Source: Pseudocercospora fijiensis CIRAD86 (taxonomy: Eukaryota; Ascomycota; Dothideomycetes; Mycosphaerellales; Mycosphaerellaceae). Taken from it: a DNA stretch of 64,000 bases. Below, one piece after another: positions 1 through 12,514 of this stretch. The stretch is from contig NW_006921538.1 in the NCBI RefSeq assembly GCF_000340215.1, forward strand, positions 2,888,045-2,952,044, read 5' to 3'. The position numbers were made by a program, and so were the translations under genes. The stretch's first letter is position 1. The number at the start of each line of letters is the position of its first letter. Below the pieces are notes generated by a model that ran no database searches, was not told the origin of the DNA, and saw only the letters and a list, made by a program, of their open reading frames with translations.

Positions 1-111
1 TAAGATATATTATATATAACCCCCTAATTACTAGTAGTTATCCTCTAGCTAGTAAGTCTAGTAGTATAATTCTTATAGATTAATAGCTTTAAGCTATACT
101 ATCTAGGTATT
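1..111. other. AT-rich flank, no gene seen
   Basis: Low-complexity TA-rich sequence outside the first LTR. No reading frame or motif can be supported. The last five bases (GTATT, 107-111) would be the outer target duplication of element A2, but its partner was lost when the other end of A2 was destroyed. Confidence 0.4.
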
Positions 112-300
112 TATAAGAAGGGTTATATTAGTAGGTAGATAGGGTAGTAGTAGGTATAGGTAGTATTCGATAGAGATCTAGAAGAAGAAGGAGGAAGGCA
201 GGCTAGTTAGCCTAACGCTAAGCGCTAAGCCCTGCCTAAGGCACTAAGACCCTAGCTTTACTCGAGCTAGTTATATACTAATTACATATAGCCTCTAATA
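112..300 (-). repeat. 3' LTR of A2 (189 bp)
   Basis: Matches the 197-bp family A LTR in reverse complement, except for an 8-bp deletion (a TTTAGCCC block) near its inner end. Its inner border is followed by the complement of the polypurine tract, as in A4. Confidence 0.85.
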
Positions 301-1347
301 TACGCTTCCCTTCTAAAGGCCGCGCTCTCGTAGCCTATCTACGTTCTAATCTTAACCTCTATTACCGCTAACTTAGCACATTAATAGGGCTATTTAGCCG
401 CGCTAAATTAAACGCTTAACTACCTAATTATATAACTATATTAAACCTTACCTCCTAATACAATACAATATTCAACTCTAACTACGCTATCCTTATATAT
501 AATAAAGTAATATATATCTATAAGAATTAAGGGCTATCGACTAATTATAATACGAGGGCGTCTTCCCTACTATAATAGGTAGGCGTACGAGGTACCTTAG
601 TACTACCTCCGTTCTAAGTAATATCGTTTCGAGTTCTTTGCGTCTACTCTAAAAGACCTAGAAATGTCCGCTTCTAAGGGTTTGTTCTTATTATTACAAG
701 GGCTATTATTTACTATCGTAGTTTCGCTAGCCCTAATTACTTAGGTTTAGTAGCCTTTAATTATTAATTAATCTTATCTTTTCAAAAACGTAGTTCGTCT
801 AGTTTCTATAGGTAAAGGCTATTATAAATACAATAGTTAAGTTTCGCTTCGCTTAAAGGGTCGGAAAGATCGAGGAGTAACCTATTATCCGAAAGATCGA
901 CCCTAGCTAGCTTAGCTCTATATTTTTGCCCTTAGTTAGTCTATTAATCGTTAAACCCTTTTAGTTTCTAAGCCCTTTAAACGGCTTAACCCTTTTTAAC
1001 CTAGGGTCTTAGCCTTAGGCTATAGTATAGGTAAGGTTGTTCTTATAGGTATAGCGATAATAGCAGGTAATATTAATAATAGCGGCGCTAGCCGTCTTAG
1101 CGCTAACTTTACCTTGCTTCCGATTTCCTTCTTCGACTAGCAATATACTTAGTAATACTATTACTAATATAGCCGCGCGCCGTCTTCTAATATACCGCTA
1201 CCTCGTACTATAGTGCTATTATTATTATTGCTAGTACTATTCGCCTATACGCGCGCTATCTCCGCCGACCGCCTAGGCCTTAGAGCCTCGATAGGATAAA
1301 GGAATAAGAGGGAGACCTAAATACTAAGAGAAGGGCCTTATTACGTT
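301..1347 (-). other. 3' noncoding region of A2
   Basis: Reverse complement of the roughly 1.2-kb stretch between pol and 3' LTR in A1, A3 and A4. It begins with the polypurine tract complement. It holds no usable reading frame. It runs up to the AGTAA target site where A1 inserted and resumes at 8501. Confidence 0.75.
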
Positions 1348-1352
1348 AGTAA

Positions 1353-1549
1353 TGTTAGGGCCAAAGAGGCTACACGTAATTAGTATGTAACTAGGCTAAC
1401 TGAAGCTAGGGTCTTAGTGCCTTAGGCAGGGCTTAGCGCTTAGTAATAGGCTAACTTGCCTACCTTCCTCCCTCTTCTTCTAGCTCCTTATCGAATACTA
1501 CTTATACCTACTACTACCCTATCTACCTGCTAATATAACCCTTCTTATA
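1353..1549 (+). repeat. 5' LTR of A1 (197 bp)
   Basis: Starts TGTTAGGG and ends CTTCTTATA. It carries ATCGAATACTA at 1487-1497, the complement of the bases just after the LTR. Confidence 0.92.
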
Positions 1550-3155
1550 TAGTATTCGATCTATCCTTTAAGGGTAGTAGCTAGATAGTCCTTATTTTAA
1601 GCTTTTAGCGGTATAGCCCCGGAAACTATCGATTTAACTATATTGCGCCCGAAGAACGGGACCTATACGTACTATTCTACTAAACAACCGTACCAATTAT
1701 TAAGCAAGGCCTTCTATACGGCCTATTACACTAAGTTAATCGCACTAAGCCGATATCTACTAATTCCGCTATATCCGCACTATAGGGGCCTATAATACAT
1801 TATTAGTGCTACCCCTTATTATAATAGCCGGCTTATTACGAAGCAACAACAACCGTGCTGCCGCTAGCAGCGCTAGCAACGACAACGCTAGTAGCATAGT
1901 ACCTACTAAAGTGCCTGCTAAAGTGCCTCCTACTAAAGAGCCTACTAGAGGGCCTGCTAAAGAAGAACCTATAATTCTAGGTAATAATCTAGAATTGCCT
2001 GTTAACGACATTCTTAACAACATTGTTAATCGACGATATAGCTAGCTAGCCTTCGGCCCCTAGCTAGTAGCGAGACTTTAAGAAGCTACCTAAAATAGGC
2101 TTACTACCTTGCGCTAAGAACAATAGCTAAAGGACAACCTCCTCGAAATTCGCCGCCTTTAGGAGGCCCTAACAACTAATACTAAGCCGATAGTAGGGCC
2201 TTCCTCACTATTAGTCCTAGTCTAAAAGAAGGATGCTAAACTTAAGGACTGCACTGTGTTTAATAGCTCTAGTCGAAAGCAATATAACGACTATATTCGT
2301 AACTATAAGCTTAACTAACGAAACGCACTAAGGGCTCTACTAAATAACTATTTACTAGTCGTCTATGCTATACAGTACATTAACGGCGACCTAAAACGCA
2401 CCTAGGATAACTATTTTAACTCCCTTAATAACTAGACTGCTGTTTAGTAGCAGACCTATAAAACTATTATACTAGACACCCTTAGAAACCCTATACTAAG
2501 GCAATAACACGCTTAGGACTAGTACCTTCGAGCTAAACAAAAGACTAATTAATCGGCTCGCTTATTTAAGGCCTATTTAAAGACCCTCGAAGACGACCTC
2601 TCGACTAAAACTAATTCTATCTAGATCTCCGAAATACGCCCTAAATTGAGATAGGAATTAGTCCTTAAATTAGACCGCCGCCGTATATTTAAACAGGCCA
2701 ATCTTATACGTATTCAATTTATAGTTAAAGTCAAAACTGCAGAGCGCGCAGTATAGCTACAGCAACGGTTAGAATCTAAGATACGACTATCTACTAACCG
2801 TAGTACCCGCGGAGGAAACCAAGGTTCCTACTAAAACAACAGTGCTAATAATAGGAACAGTAATAATAACCGTAGGAGAGGTCGTAGCTAACGGCTATAC
2901 CGAGGAGGCCGTAATAGGGGCCGTAGAAGGGGCTCGTATCCCTATAATGCTAACCGCTCTACTAACAATAACAACAGCTACGGCAGTCTACTAACCGGAT
3001 TGAAATGCTTTAACTGTAACAGCACTAGCTACCTACTAGGACAATGCGACAAACCTAAGGATTAGGCCCGAATCGACCGTACTACCGCCGAGCACTATAA
3101 GCACCTTTTAGCCGCTAACGCTACCCCTATAGGCCAACCTTCGAAAAAAGAATAA
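1549..3155 (+). pseudogene. gag of A1, RIP-degraded
   Basis: Capsid-nucleocapsid polyprotein, which packages the element RNA. The frame stays open (apart from TAG/TAA) from the LTR/primer-site junction. A 1-bp deletion relative to A3 near 1682 shifts the first part out of frame; the rest runs in one frame to the stop at 3153. N-terminal region: Asn/Ser-rich linker with VPTK-like repeats (about 1860-1990). Middle: helical capsid-like part. C-terminal: Arg/Gly-rich basic region, then one zinc knuckle (CFNC ... C, 3006-3050) whose His codon now reads Tyr, a CpA to TpA change. The stop overlaps the start of pol. The exact start codon is uncertain. Confidence 0.75.
1550..1560 (+). promoter_or_regulatory. 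Primer binding site of A1, self-priming type
   Basis: TAGTATTCGAT directly follows the LTR and is the exact reverse complement of 11 bases inside the same LTR. This is how Tf1/sushi-group elements prime with the 5' end of their own RNA. Seen: the complementarity, also in A3 and A4. Inferred: the mechanism. Confidence 0.65.
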
Positions 3156-6100
3156 GCGCCGCACTAACTGTTAGCCTTGTACGGCGTAGGACTATCGACA
3201 TTGTGCTAGCTATTATACGTACCTGTCTCGTAGGGGATATATATAGGAACAATTATAAAACTAAGGTTACGCTAGACCTAGGAAATTTAGTTAGTGCCCG
3301 TATTAGCTATCGCCTAGCTAAGCAATTAGACCTTCGACAATTGCCTAGAACTGACCTGCTAACCCTTGCTTAGTTTAATAACGCTCGGCACTTGACCTAT
3401 AGGGCATACTATGTTCCTATAGTCCTAAAGGACGACCTCGGAAATAAACGCCTACTAGACTTTACTGCCTATACGGTAGATATAGATAGCCTTCCCTCCG
3501 ATATCGTTATTAGCAACCCTATTCTTAAATCCTACGCTATAGTTATAGACTTAGGTATCTAGAAGTAGCGATTTAGAATCGCTAGGAAAGAGGATATTAA
3601 GTATATCGATATTAGCGAGTGCCCTAACGATATTAGGGTCCTATTTATTAGCAACCTAACTCTAGCTAATCCGACTGCCGACCTACTCGGTAGTAATAAC
3701 GATAAACCTGTGCCTTCTAATAGCATAGACCCTAACTAGCTCGCTCGCATACCCTAGACTATTAGGGAGACCTATATCGAGGTATTTAAACACTACCTAG
3801 TATCGACATTGCCTATATTCAAAGAGACGGATTATAAGATTAACATTATAGAGGGCAAAGAGGTCCCTTTTAGGCCCCTCTATAACCTTAGTAAACGAGA
3901 GCTTGCTATATTACGTAAATACTTAGAAGAAAACCTAGCTAATAGCCGGATACGATATAGTAACAGCCCTGCTAGTGCACCTATCCTGTTTGTTCTAAAG
4001 AAGGATAGTAGCCTACGCCTCTATATCGACTATCGTAGGCTTAATGCTATTACTATTAAAGATCGCTGTCTACTTCCGCTTATTAATAAGACCCTCGACC
4101 GCCTTTCTAGCGCACACTTCTATACTATATTAGACATTAAGGATATATACTATCGTATCCGCATTCGTAAGGGCGACGAATAGAAAACAGCCTTCTATAC
4201 CCGTTATAGCTATTTCGAGTATTTAGTTATGCTATTTAGACTAGCTAATGCCTCTATAACGTTCTAGTCCTATATCAATCGGGCCCTATTAGGCCTATTA
4301 GACTACCTCTACGTAGTCTATCTAGACGATATCCTAGTCTATATATACTTACCTAACATTGCGGAACATTAGGCCGCCGTACGTAAGGTACTCGACCGCC
4401 TATAGGCCTATAGCCTATATTGCAAGCCTTCTAAATGCATCTTTGCTACTAAGGAGGTGTCCTTCCTTAGCTTCCTCGTATTAACCGAGGGTATTAAGGC
4501 TAATCCTAATTAGATTAAAACGATTACTAAATAGCCTGTTCCTATGTCTATTAAAGAGCTTCAATTATTCCTCGGTTTTGCTAACTTCTACCGCCGGTTT
4601 ATTAAGGGCTATTCGAGGCATATAATGCTATTGACTAAGCTTACTAAGACTAAGGCTAATCTATCTAGAGAGTTTAAATAGACTAATAGAGCACAAGCCG
4701 CTTTTAACGGTTTAAAGAAGCGCTTTACTAAAGTCCCCTTGTTATACTACTTCGTACTAAGCAAACTAATCCGCATTAAGACTAACGCTTTACAGTTTGC
4801 TATATTAGCTATTATATCCTAACAATCGGACAAGGACTATTATTAGTACCCGATTGCCTTCTTTTTACGGAAGATAATCGATATAGAACGTCGCTACGAG
4901 ACCTACGAGCAAGAACTCTTAGCTATTATCGAGGCCTTTAAGTACTAGAGGCACTACCTCGATAGGGCTTAACATACAATATAGGTCTATATAGACTATA
5001 ACAACCTCCGTAGCATTACTAAGGTTACTAGGGTTATAGGTCGACAGGCTAGATAGGCCGTCTACCTCGCCGGGTTTGATTTTAATATATTATACTAGCT
5101 AGGCGTAAGTAACCCTACTAATAGCCTATCGAGGCGACCTAATTACGATAGCGAGACCTAATACATTAATTCTTTGTTTCTAACCCTATAGTATAAGATT
5201 GCTATAGCCCGTATTGTTAATAAGCACGCGTAGGATAAGCGGCTTACTAGACTCCGCGACGGCTTAAAGCATATTAATGCTCTTGCTATATTAATAGTAC
5301 GTATTAAGGCAAGGGCTAAGGACATAGATAGGAGAAGTTATAATAACTCCCTAGTCGATATCGCTATATACAGTAATAGCGATCAAAGCACTAATGTAGT
5401 TAATCCGGCTGCTAGTGCTATTAGATACATATAATACGTACCTCGTTTAATAGCGAGGGTACTATTAAATAACCTTATAAATAGGGATAGTTAATCGTTT
5501 ATAGATAAGCTATTACGGGCTTAGCAGAGGGACGCCTTTGCTGCTAAACGTATCGACAAGCTTGTAAGTAGGCGAACGACTCGATCTAGTAAGAGTAACT
5601 AGTCGATCGATAACAAAGGTTATTTAAAGTTTAAGGGCAGATACTATGTCCCCGCTAAACATTCGATCCGACAAGAACTTCTTAAGCGACACTACGATAG
5701 TAAGCTTGCTAGTTACTATAGTATAGAGAGGTCGCACGAGCTACTATCGCGTATATACTACTAGCTAAATAGTAAGCGGGATATAAAGGACTACGTAAAT
5801 ACGTATGCTGTATACTAACGTATTAAGGCACCGAAGTATTAGCCTTTTAGCGAGTTGTCCTTATTACTAATCCCCTATAAGCTATTTATAGAGCTTATAA
5901 TAGACTTTATTATAGGCCTTCCGCCTACTAAGCGTAGGGGCAGTAAGGACGTATATAACGCTATCCTTGTTATAGTAGATCGATTTACTAAAGGCGCTCG
6001 ATATATCCCGGCGCGCAAGGACTAGACTGCTATTAATATAGTAGAGGCGCTATAGAGTAACATCTTCTATACCTATTAGGGAACCCCTAAGGGGATAGTC

Positions 6101-7045
6101 TCCGATAGGGGCTCGACATTTATATCGCACTATTAGAGCGAAATATGCCTATAGCTAAGACTGAAGTATCGGCTATTAATAGCCTTCTATCTAGAGACTA
6201 ACGGTTAAATAGAGAGGCAGAATGCTACCCTGTAGCAGTACCTACGCAGTTATATTAATAAGAACCCCGAGGACTAGGTCAACCTCCTATAACTAGCTAA
6301 ATTCGTATATAATAACAGTGTCTACTTATCTACTAAGGTCTCCCCTTATTTTGCTATAATAGGCTAGAACGCTGCCTTACTATAAGATCTATTTACCTCG
6401 CTCGAGGCCGAGTGTAAGGAAAGGGAAGCGTGTTAAGTACTAATACCTAAGACACTAGCGGCTATTAAGAGGGTTTAAAAGATGCGAGAGATTCACGCTA
6501 AGATAGCTAACAAACTAGTAAAGGCCTAGGCCTATTAGAAGGCCTATTACGACAAACACTATATACCGATAACCTTTAAGCAAGGCGATATAGTTATACT
6601 AAGTACTAAGAACCTCCGTATCCGCAAACACCTATTACCTAACGGTAAAACAAGGCCTAAGCTCGCACTAAGATATATTAGTCTATTCCGTATTCGAGAA
6701 GTTAAGGGCTCCTCCGCATAGGCCTATTAGTTGTAGCTTCCTCCTTATTACACTATCTATAACACCTTCTATATATCCCTCCTTAAGCTATATTACCTAC
6801 GCGAGGGGGATGAAGCCCCTACTAAACACGAAGACATACTAGCGGATAGTAAAGAGCTGTAGTCTGTAGAACGTATCCTATAGTACCGGACTAGGAAAGG
6901 CAAGAAGGAGTACCTATTAAGATAGCAAGGCTATTTACCTAAATAGGACTCGTAGGAAGCTAAAGCCTCTTTTAAAGACATAACTAAGTTATTGGATAAG
7001 TATTGGACTAGTGTAAAGAACAAGAAGAAGGCTAAGGGCCTATAA
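3152..7045 (+). pseudogene. pol of A1: protease, RT, RNase H, integrase, chromodomain
   Basis: Polyprotein that copies and integrates the element. One frame of 1298 codons without indels, broken only by TAG/TAA. Protease about 3260-3560 (DLGN active-site segment). Reverse transcriptase about 3809-4500, with the catalytic box YLDD at 4318-4329 and a stop where the conserved Trp after GDE belongs. RNase H about 4780-5060 (YEQELLAI motif). Integrase about 5640-6430, with an H2C2-like region and D, D, E segments (IDFIIGLP, SDRG, ERQNA). C-terminal chromodomain about 6860-6965 (VERIL ... KEYLLR ... QGY), which marks it as a chromovirus. Starts at ATA (former ATG) overlapping the gag stop. Ends 22 bp before the palindrome. 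Confidence 0.88.
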
Positions 7046-7067
7046 TATTACTATTAAGGCCTAGGAT

Positions 7068-7092
7068 TAATAGCACCCCCGGGGTGTTATTA
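7068..7092. repeat. 25-bp palindrome, A1 pol end
   Basis: Arms TAATAGCACCCC and GGGGTGTTATTA around a single C, 22 bp after the pol stop. One of twelve copies in the window, and it could fold into a 12-bp hairpin in RNA. Confidence 0.85.
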
Positions 7093-8281
7093 GCTAACTA
7101 ATTAGAGGCCGGCAAACTAGGACAATAAGACTATACTACTATAGTAAACGCGTACCGAGTGTTAACAAGCGCGCCGTAACGCGTTAACTATTCGCTACTC
7201 TTTTAGGAAACTACCTCTCTACTAACGCGCCCTACGAGGCCCTTCTCCTAGTATTTAGGTCCCCCTCTTGTTCCTTTATTCTATCGAGGCCTCGAGGCCT
7301 AGGCAATCGGCGAGGCCGGCGCGGCTATATTAGTAACAGTATTGCGGAGTATATTGCTATTAAGAAAGGAAGGATACAGCTATATTAGTAACGGTGTTGC
7401 CGAGTTATTATTAGTTAAAAAAGGAAATTAGAAGAAGGTAAAGTTAGCGCTAAGACGACTAGCGCCGCTATTATTAACATTACCTGCTATTGTCGCTATA
7501 CTTGCGAAGACAACCTTACCTATACTACGGCCTAAGGCCGGAAGTGCGCTATACTAATCGAGTTAAAAGAATAGCCATATTAAAGGTTTAATTAAAACTT
7601 TGAGGCCGAGTCAAAACTTTAAGCCGTCTAAAAGATTAAGCGACTAATAGACTAACTAAGGGCAAAAACTATAGAGCTAAGTTAGCTAGGGTCGATCTTA
7701 CAGACAATAGGTTACTCCTTAATCTTTCCGACCCTTTAAGCGAGGCGAACCTTAACTATTGCACTTATAATAGCCTTCACCTATAGAAACTAGACAACTG
7801 TGTTTTTTGAAAAGATAAGATAAGATTAACAATTGAAGGCTACTAAACCTAACTAATTAGGGCTAGCGAAACTACGAACAATAATAGTTCTCGTAACAAC
7901 AAGAACAATCTTTTAGAAACGGACAAACCCTCGGAGCGGACATTTCTAGGTCTTTTAGAGTAGACGCAAAGAACTCGGAACGATATTACTTAGAGCGGAG
8001 GCAGTGCTACAATACCTCGTACGTCTACCTATTATAGTAGGGAAGACGCGCTCGTATTATAATTAGTCGATAGTCCTTAATTCTCGTAGTTATATATTAC
8101 TTTATTATATACAAGGATAGCGCAGTTAGAGTTAGACATTGTATTAGAAGGTGAGGTTTAATATAGTTACATAATTAGGTAGTTAAGTGTTTAATTTAGC
8201 GCGGGCTAAGTAGCTTATTAGACTTGCTAAGTTAGCGGCGATAGAGGTCGTAGAATATAGATAGGCTACGAGGGCGCGGCC
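7093..8281 (+). other. 3' noncoding region of A1 with a 55-bp imperfect direct repeat
   Basis: No open frame. Two diverged tandem units lie at about 7322-7376 and 7377-7431, each containing CTATATTAGTAAC followed by GAGT and an A/G-rich tail. The same pair occurs in A3 (about 18360-18475) and A4. This may be part of the 3' UTR; role unknown. Confidence 0.6.
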
Positions 8282-8297
8282 TTTAGAAGGGAAGCGT
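8282..8297 (+). promoter_or_regulatory. Polypurine tract of A1
   Basis: TTTAGAAGGGAAGCG immediately upstream of the 3' LTR, the usual place for plus-strand primer. It is conserved in A3 and A4. Confidence 0.7.
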
Positions 8298-8298
8298 G

Positions 8299-8495
8299 TA
8301 TTAGGGCCAAAGAGGCTACACGTAATTAGTATATAACTAGGCCAAGTAAAGCTAGGGTCTTAGTGCCTTAGGCAGGGCTTAGCGCTTAGTAATAGGCTAA
8401 CTTGCCTGCCTTCCTCCCTCTCCTCCTAGCTCCTTATCGAATACTACTTGTACCTACTACTACCCTATCTACCTACTAACATAACCCTTCTTATA
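8299..8495 (+). repeat. 3' LTR of A1 (197 bp)
   Basis: Same length as the 5' LTR. It starts TATTAGGG (former TG) and ends CTTCTTATA, then AGTAA, the target duplication. Confidence 0.92.
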
Positions 8496-8500
8496 AGTAA

Positions 8501-8632
8501 AGAGGTAGAATCCTTAAAAGAGCAGGCGATTAGTTAATATATTATAGTATACTTGTTAATACTCGGTACGCGTTTACTATAGTAGTATAGTCTTACCTTT
8601 GCTAATAATTGCTCGCCTCTAATTAGTTAGCT
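8501..8632 (-). other. A2 3' noncoding region resumes
   Basis: Collinear with the A4 sequence between palindrome and 3' LTR. It continues from 1347 across the A1 insertion. Confidence 0.75.
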
Positions 8633-8657
8633 TAATAGCACCCTAGGGGTAGCATTA
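8633..8657. repeat. 25-bp palindrome, A2 pol end
   Basis: Arms TAATAGCACCCT and GGGGTAGCATTA, 22 bp outside the pol stop (8680-8682). Confidence 0.82.
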
Positions 8658-8679
8658 GTCCTAGGTATTTCTAGCAACA

Positions 8680-11600
8680 TTATAGGCCCTTAGCCTTCTT
8701 CTTATTCTTTATACTAGTCTAATACTCGTCTAATAGCTTAGCTATATCCTTAAAGGAACCTTTAGCTTCCTATAAGTCCTATTTAGGTAAATAGCCTTAC
8801 TATCTTAATAGGTATTCCTTCTTGCCTTGCCTAGTCCGGTGCTTTAAGATGCGTTCTATAAACTATAGCTCTTCGCCGTCTGCTAGTACCTCTTTATATT
8901 TAGTAGGGGCTTCTTTATTAGAGTCTCCGCGGTAGTAATATAGTTTAAGGAGGGAGATATAGAAGGTATTATAGATAGTATAGTATAGTAGGAGCTATAA
9001 CTAATAGGCCTAGCTATTACCCTTCGGTTCTCGGATTCGGAAGGGGCTAATAAACCGTAGTACTAGTTTAGGGCGTGTTTTGCTATTAGGCGACGGGTGT
9101 TTACGGATACGGAGGTTCTTAGTACTTAGTATAACTATATCGCCTTGCTTAAAGGTTATTAGCGTATAGTGCTTGTTATAGTAGGCCTTCTAATAGACCT
9201 AGGCCTTTGCTAGTTTGTTAGCTATCTTAGCGTGAATTTCTCGCATCTTTTAAACCCTCTCGATAGCCGCTAGTATCTTAGGGGCTAGTACTTAACGCGC
9301 TTCCCTTTCCTTACGCTTAGCCTCGAGCGATAGGGGGTCTTATAGTATAGCAGCGTTCTAGCCTATTATAGCTATATATAGTAAGACCTTAGTTAATAAG
9401 TAGACACTGTTATTATATACGAATTTAGCTAGTTATAGGAGGTTAACCTAGTCGTTAGGGTTCTCGTTAATGTAGCTACGTAGGTATTGTTATAGGGTAG
9501 CATTTTGCCTCTCGGTTTAGCTATCTATTTATAGATAGAAGGCTATAGATAGCCGATGCTTAAGTCTTAGCTATAGGCATATTTCACTCTAATAATAGGA
9601 TATAAATGTCGAGCCCTAGTCGGAAACTATCCCTTTAGGGGTTCCCTAATAGCTATAGAAGATATTATTCTATAACGATTTAGCTAGGTTAATAGCCGTC
9701 TAATCCTTCCGGGTAGGGATATAACGAGCCCCCTTAGTAAATCGATCTACTATAATAAGGATAGCATCGAAGATGTCCTTACTACCCCTACGCTTAGTAG
9801 GCGGAAGGCCTATAATAAAGTCTATTATTAGCTCTACAAATAGCTTCTTTAGAATAGGAAGTAAAGACAACTCGCCGAATAGTAAGTGCTTTAGTACTTT
9901 AACTCGTTAATATATAGCACACGTGTTTACGTAGTCCTTTATATCCCGCTTACTATATAGCTAGTAGTATATACGCGATAGTAGCTTGTGCGACCTCTCT
10001 ATACTATAGTAACCGGCAAGCTTACTATTATAGTATCGCTTAAGAAGCTCTTGTCGGATCGAATACTCGGTAGGGATATATAATCTACCCTTATAGCGTA
10101 AATAGCTATTAGTATTAATCGACTAATTCTTGCTAGATCTAGTCTTACGGCTACTTCTAAGCTAATCTATATAAGTAGTAGCAAAAGCGCCCCTTTACTA
10201 AGTACGTAATAGCTTATCTATAAACGCTCGCCTATCTCCTTCTATAAGTTCGCTTAATAGTACCCTCGCTATCTTACGTAGTACGTACTATATACATCTA
10301 GTAGCACTAGTAGCTAGATTAACTATAGTAGTACTGTCGCTATTACTATATATAGCGATATCGACTAGGGAATTATTATAACTCTTCCTATTAGTATTAT
10401 AAGCCCTTGCCTTAATACGCACTATTAATATAGCAAGGGTATTAATATACTTTAAGCTATCGCGGAGTCCGGTAAGCCGCTTATCCTACGCTTACTTATT
10501 AACAATATAGGCTATAGCAATCCTATACTATAGGGTTAGAAACAATAAATTAATATACTAAGTCTCGCTATTATAATTAGGTCGCCTTAATAGGCTATTA
10601 GGAGGGTTACTTACGCCTAGCCGATATAATATATTAAAATCGAACCCGGCGAGGTAGACGGCCTATCTAGCCTATCGATCTACAACCCTTATAACCTTAG
10701 TAATCCTACGTAGGTTGTTATAGTCTATATAGACCTAAATAGGGTACTAAGCACTATCGAGGTAGTAGCGCTAATGCTTAAAGGCTTCTACGATTACTAA
10801 GAGCTCTTGCTCGTAGGTCTCGTATCGACGTTCTATATCGATTATCTTCCGTAAAAAGAAGGCAATTAGGTGCTAGTAATGTTATTAGCCTATTGTAACA
10901 TAATAGCTAATATAGCGAACTGTAAAGCGTTAGTCTTAATACGGATCTGCCTACTTAGTACGAAATAGTATAACAAAGGGACTTTAGTAAAGCGTTGCTT
11001 TAAACTGTTAAAAGCGGCTTATACTTTGTTAGTCTATTTAAACTCTCTATATAGGTTAGCCTTAGTTTTAGTAAGCTTAGTTAGAGGCATTATATGCCGT
11101 AAATAGCCTTTAATAAAGCGGCGATAGAAGTTAGCGAAGCTAAGGAACAACTATAGCTCCTTAATTAACGTAGGAATAGGCTATTTAGTAATAGTCTAGA
11201 TACGGTTAGGGTTAGCCTTAATACCCTTAGTTAATACGAGGAAGCTAAGGAAGGCTACCTCTTTAGTAGCAAAGGTGCATTTAGAAGGCTTGTAATATAG
11301 TCTATAGGCCCGTAGGCGGTCGAGTACCTTACGTACTATAGCCTAGTGCTCTATAATATTAGGTAAATAGGTATAAACTAGGATATTATCTAGGTAAACT
11401 ATATAGAGATAGTCTAGTAGGCCTAATAAGGCCCGATTAATGTAGGACTAGAATATTGCAGAGGCATTAGCTAGGCTAAATAGTATAACTAAATACTCGA
11501 AATAGCTATAGCGAGTATAGAAGGCTGTTTTCTATTTATCGCCCTTACGAATGCAAATACGATAGTACGTATCCTTAATGTCTAGTATAGTATAAAAGCG

Positions 11601-12317
11601 GGCGCTAGAAAGGCGATTAAGGGTCTCGTTAATAAGCGGAAGTAGATAGCGGTCCTTAACAGTAATAGTATTAAGCCTACGATAATCGATATATAGGCGT
11701 AGGCTACTATCCTTCTTTAGTACGAATAGGATAGGTATACTAGCAGGGCTGTTACTATACTAAATTCGACTATTAGCTAGGTTCTTATCTAGGTACTTAC
11801 GCAATATAGTAAGCTCTCGTTTACTAAGGTTATAGAGGGGCCTAAAAGGAACCTCCTTACCCTATATAATATCAATCTTATAGTCCGTCTCTTTAAACAT
11901 AGGCAATGTCGATACTAGGTAGTATTTAAATATATTAATATAGGTCTCTTAAATAGGCTACGGTATACGAGCAAGCTAATTAGGGTCTATACTATTAGGG
12001 GGTATAGGCTTATCGTTATTACCTAATAGGTCGACTGTTAGGTTAGCTACGGCAGGTATTAGGTTACTAATAAATAGGACCCTAATATCGTTAGGGCACT
12101 CGCTAACGTCGATATACTTAATGTCCTCCTTCCTAGCGATTCTAAATCGCTACTATTAGAGGCCTAAGTCTATAGCTATAGCGTAGTACTTAAGGACAGG
12201 GTTGCTAATAACAATATTAGATAGAAGGCTATCTATATCTACTATATAGGTAGTAAAGTCTAATATCCGCTTATTACCGAGGTCGCCTTTTAGACCTATA
12301 GGAATATAGTAGGCTCT
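8680..12317 (-). pseudogene. pol of A2, main part
   Basis: Chromodomain, integrase, RNase H, RT and the distal protease in reverse order along the plus strand, collinear with A1 and A4. Cut at 12313-12317 (GCTCT) by insertion of A3; the first codons lie at 19531-19779. It is full of TAG/TAA and is the most degraded of the four pol copies because it is the oldest. Confidence 0.8.
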
Positions 12318-12514
12318 TGTTAGGGCTAAAGAGGCTATACGTGATTGGTATGTAACTAGGCTAAGTAAAGCTAGGGTCTTAGTGCCTTAGGCAGGGCTTG
12401 GCGCTTAGCAATAGGCTAACTTGCCTACCTTCCTTCCTCTCCTCCTAGCTCCTTATCGAATACTACCTATACCTACTACTACTCTATCTACCTGCTAATA
12501 TAACCCTTCTTATA
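12318..12514 (+). repeat. 5' LTR of A3 (197 bp)
   Basis: Begins TGTTAGGGC. Contains ATCGAATACTA at 12455-12465, complementary to the primer site. Confidence 0.93.

Larger units (their letters stand above)
1353..8495 (+). mobile_element. Full-length chromovirus A1
   Basis: Complete LTR retrotransposon, 7143 bp, flanked by the 5-bp duplication AGTAA (1348-1352 and 8496-8500). Order: 197-bp LTR, self-priming primer site, gag, pol, 25-bp palindrome, about 1.2 kb noncoding, polypurine tract, 197-bp LTR. It sits in the 3' noncoding region of A2 in the opposite orientation. RIP has changed the canonical TG...CA ends to TG...TA (5' LTR) and TA...TA (3' LTR). No frame is intact, so it can only be mobilised in trans. 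Confidence 0.93.

Noticed and set aside
1550..1575. tRNA primer site for family A
   Set aside because: The complement does not look like a tRNA 3' end, while the 11-nt match to the LTR is exact in three copies.
1790..2023. Minus-strand open frame over A1 gag, and similar ones at 12735-13013 and 49876-50115
   Set aside because: Shadows of the gag linker: they lie on the opposite strand of the same repeat in three copies, and the sense frame joins the zinc knuckle and pol.
3140..3160. Canonical -1 slippery heptamer at the gag-pol junction
   Set aside because: The A run is not in the X XXY YYZ register of the gag frame, and the ATGA overlap explains the arrangement more simply; not excluded.
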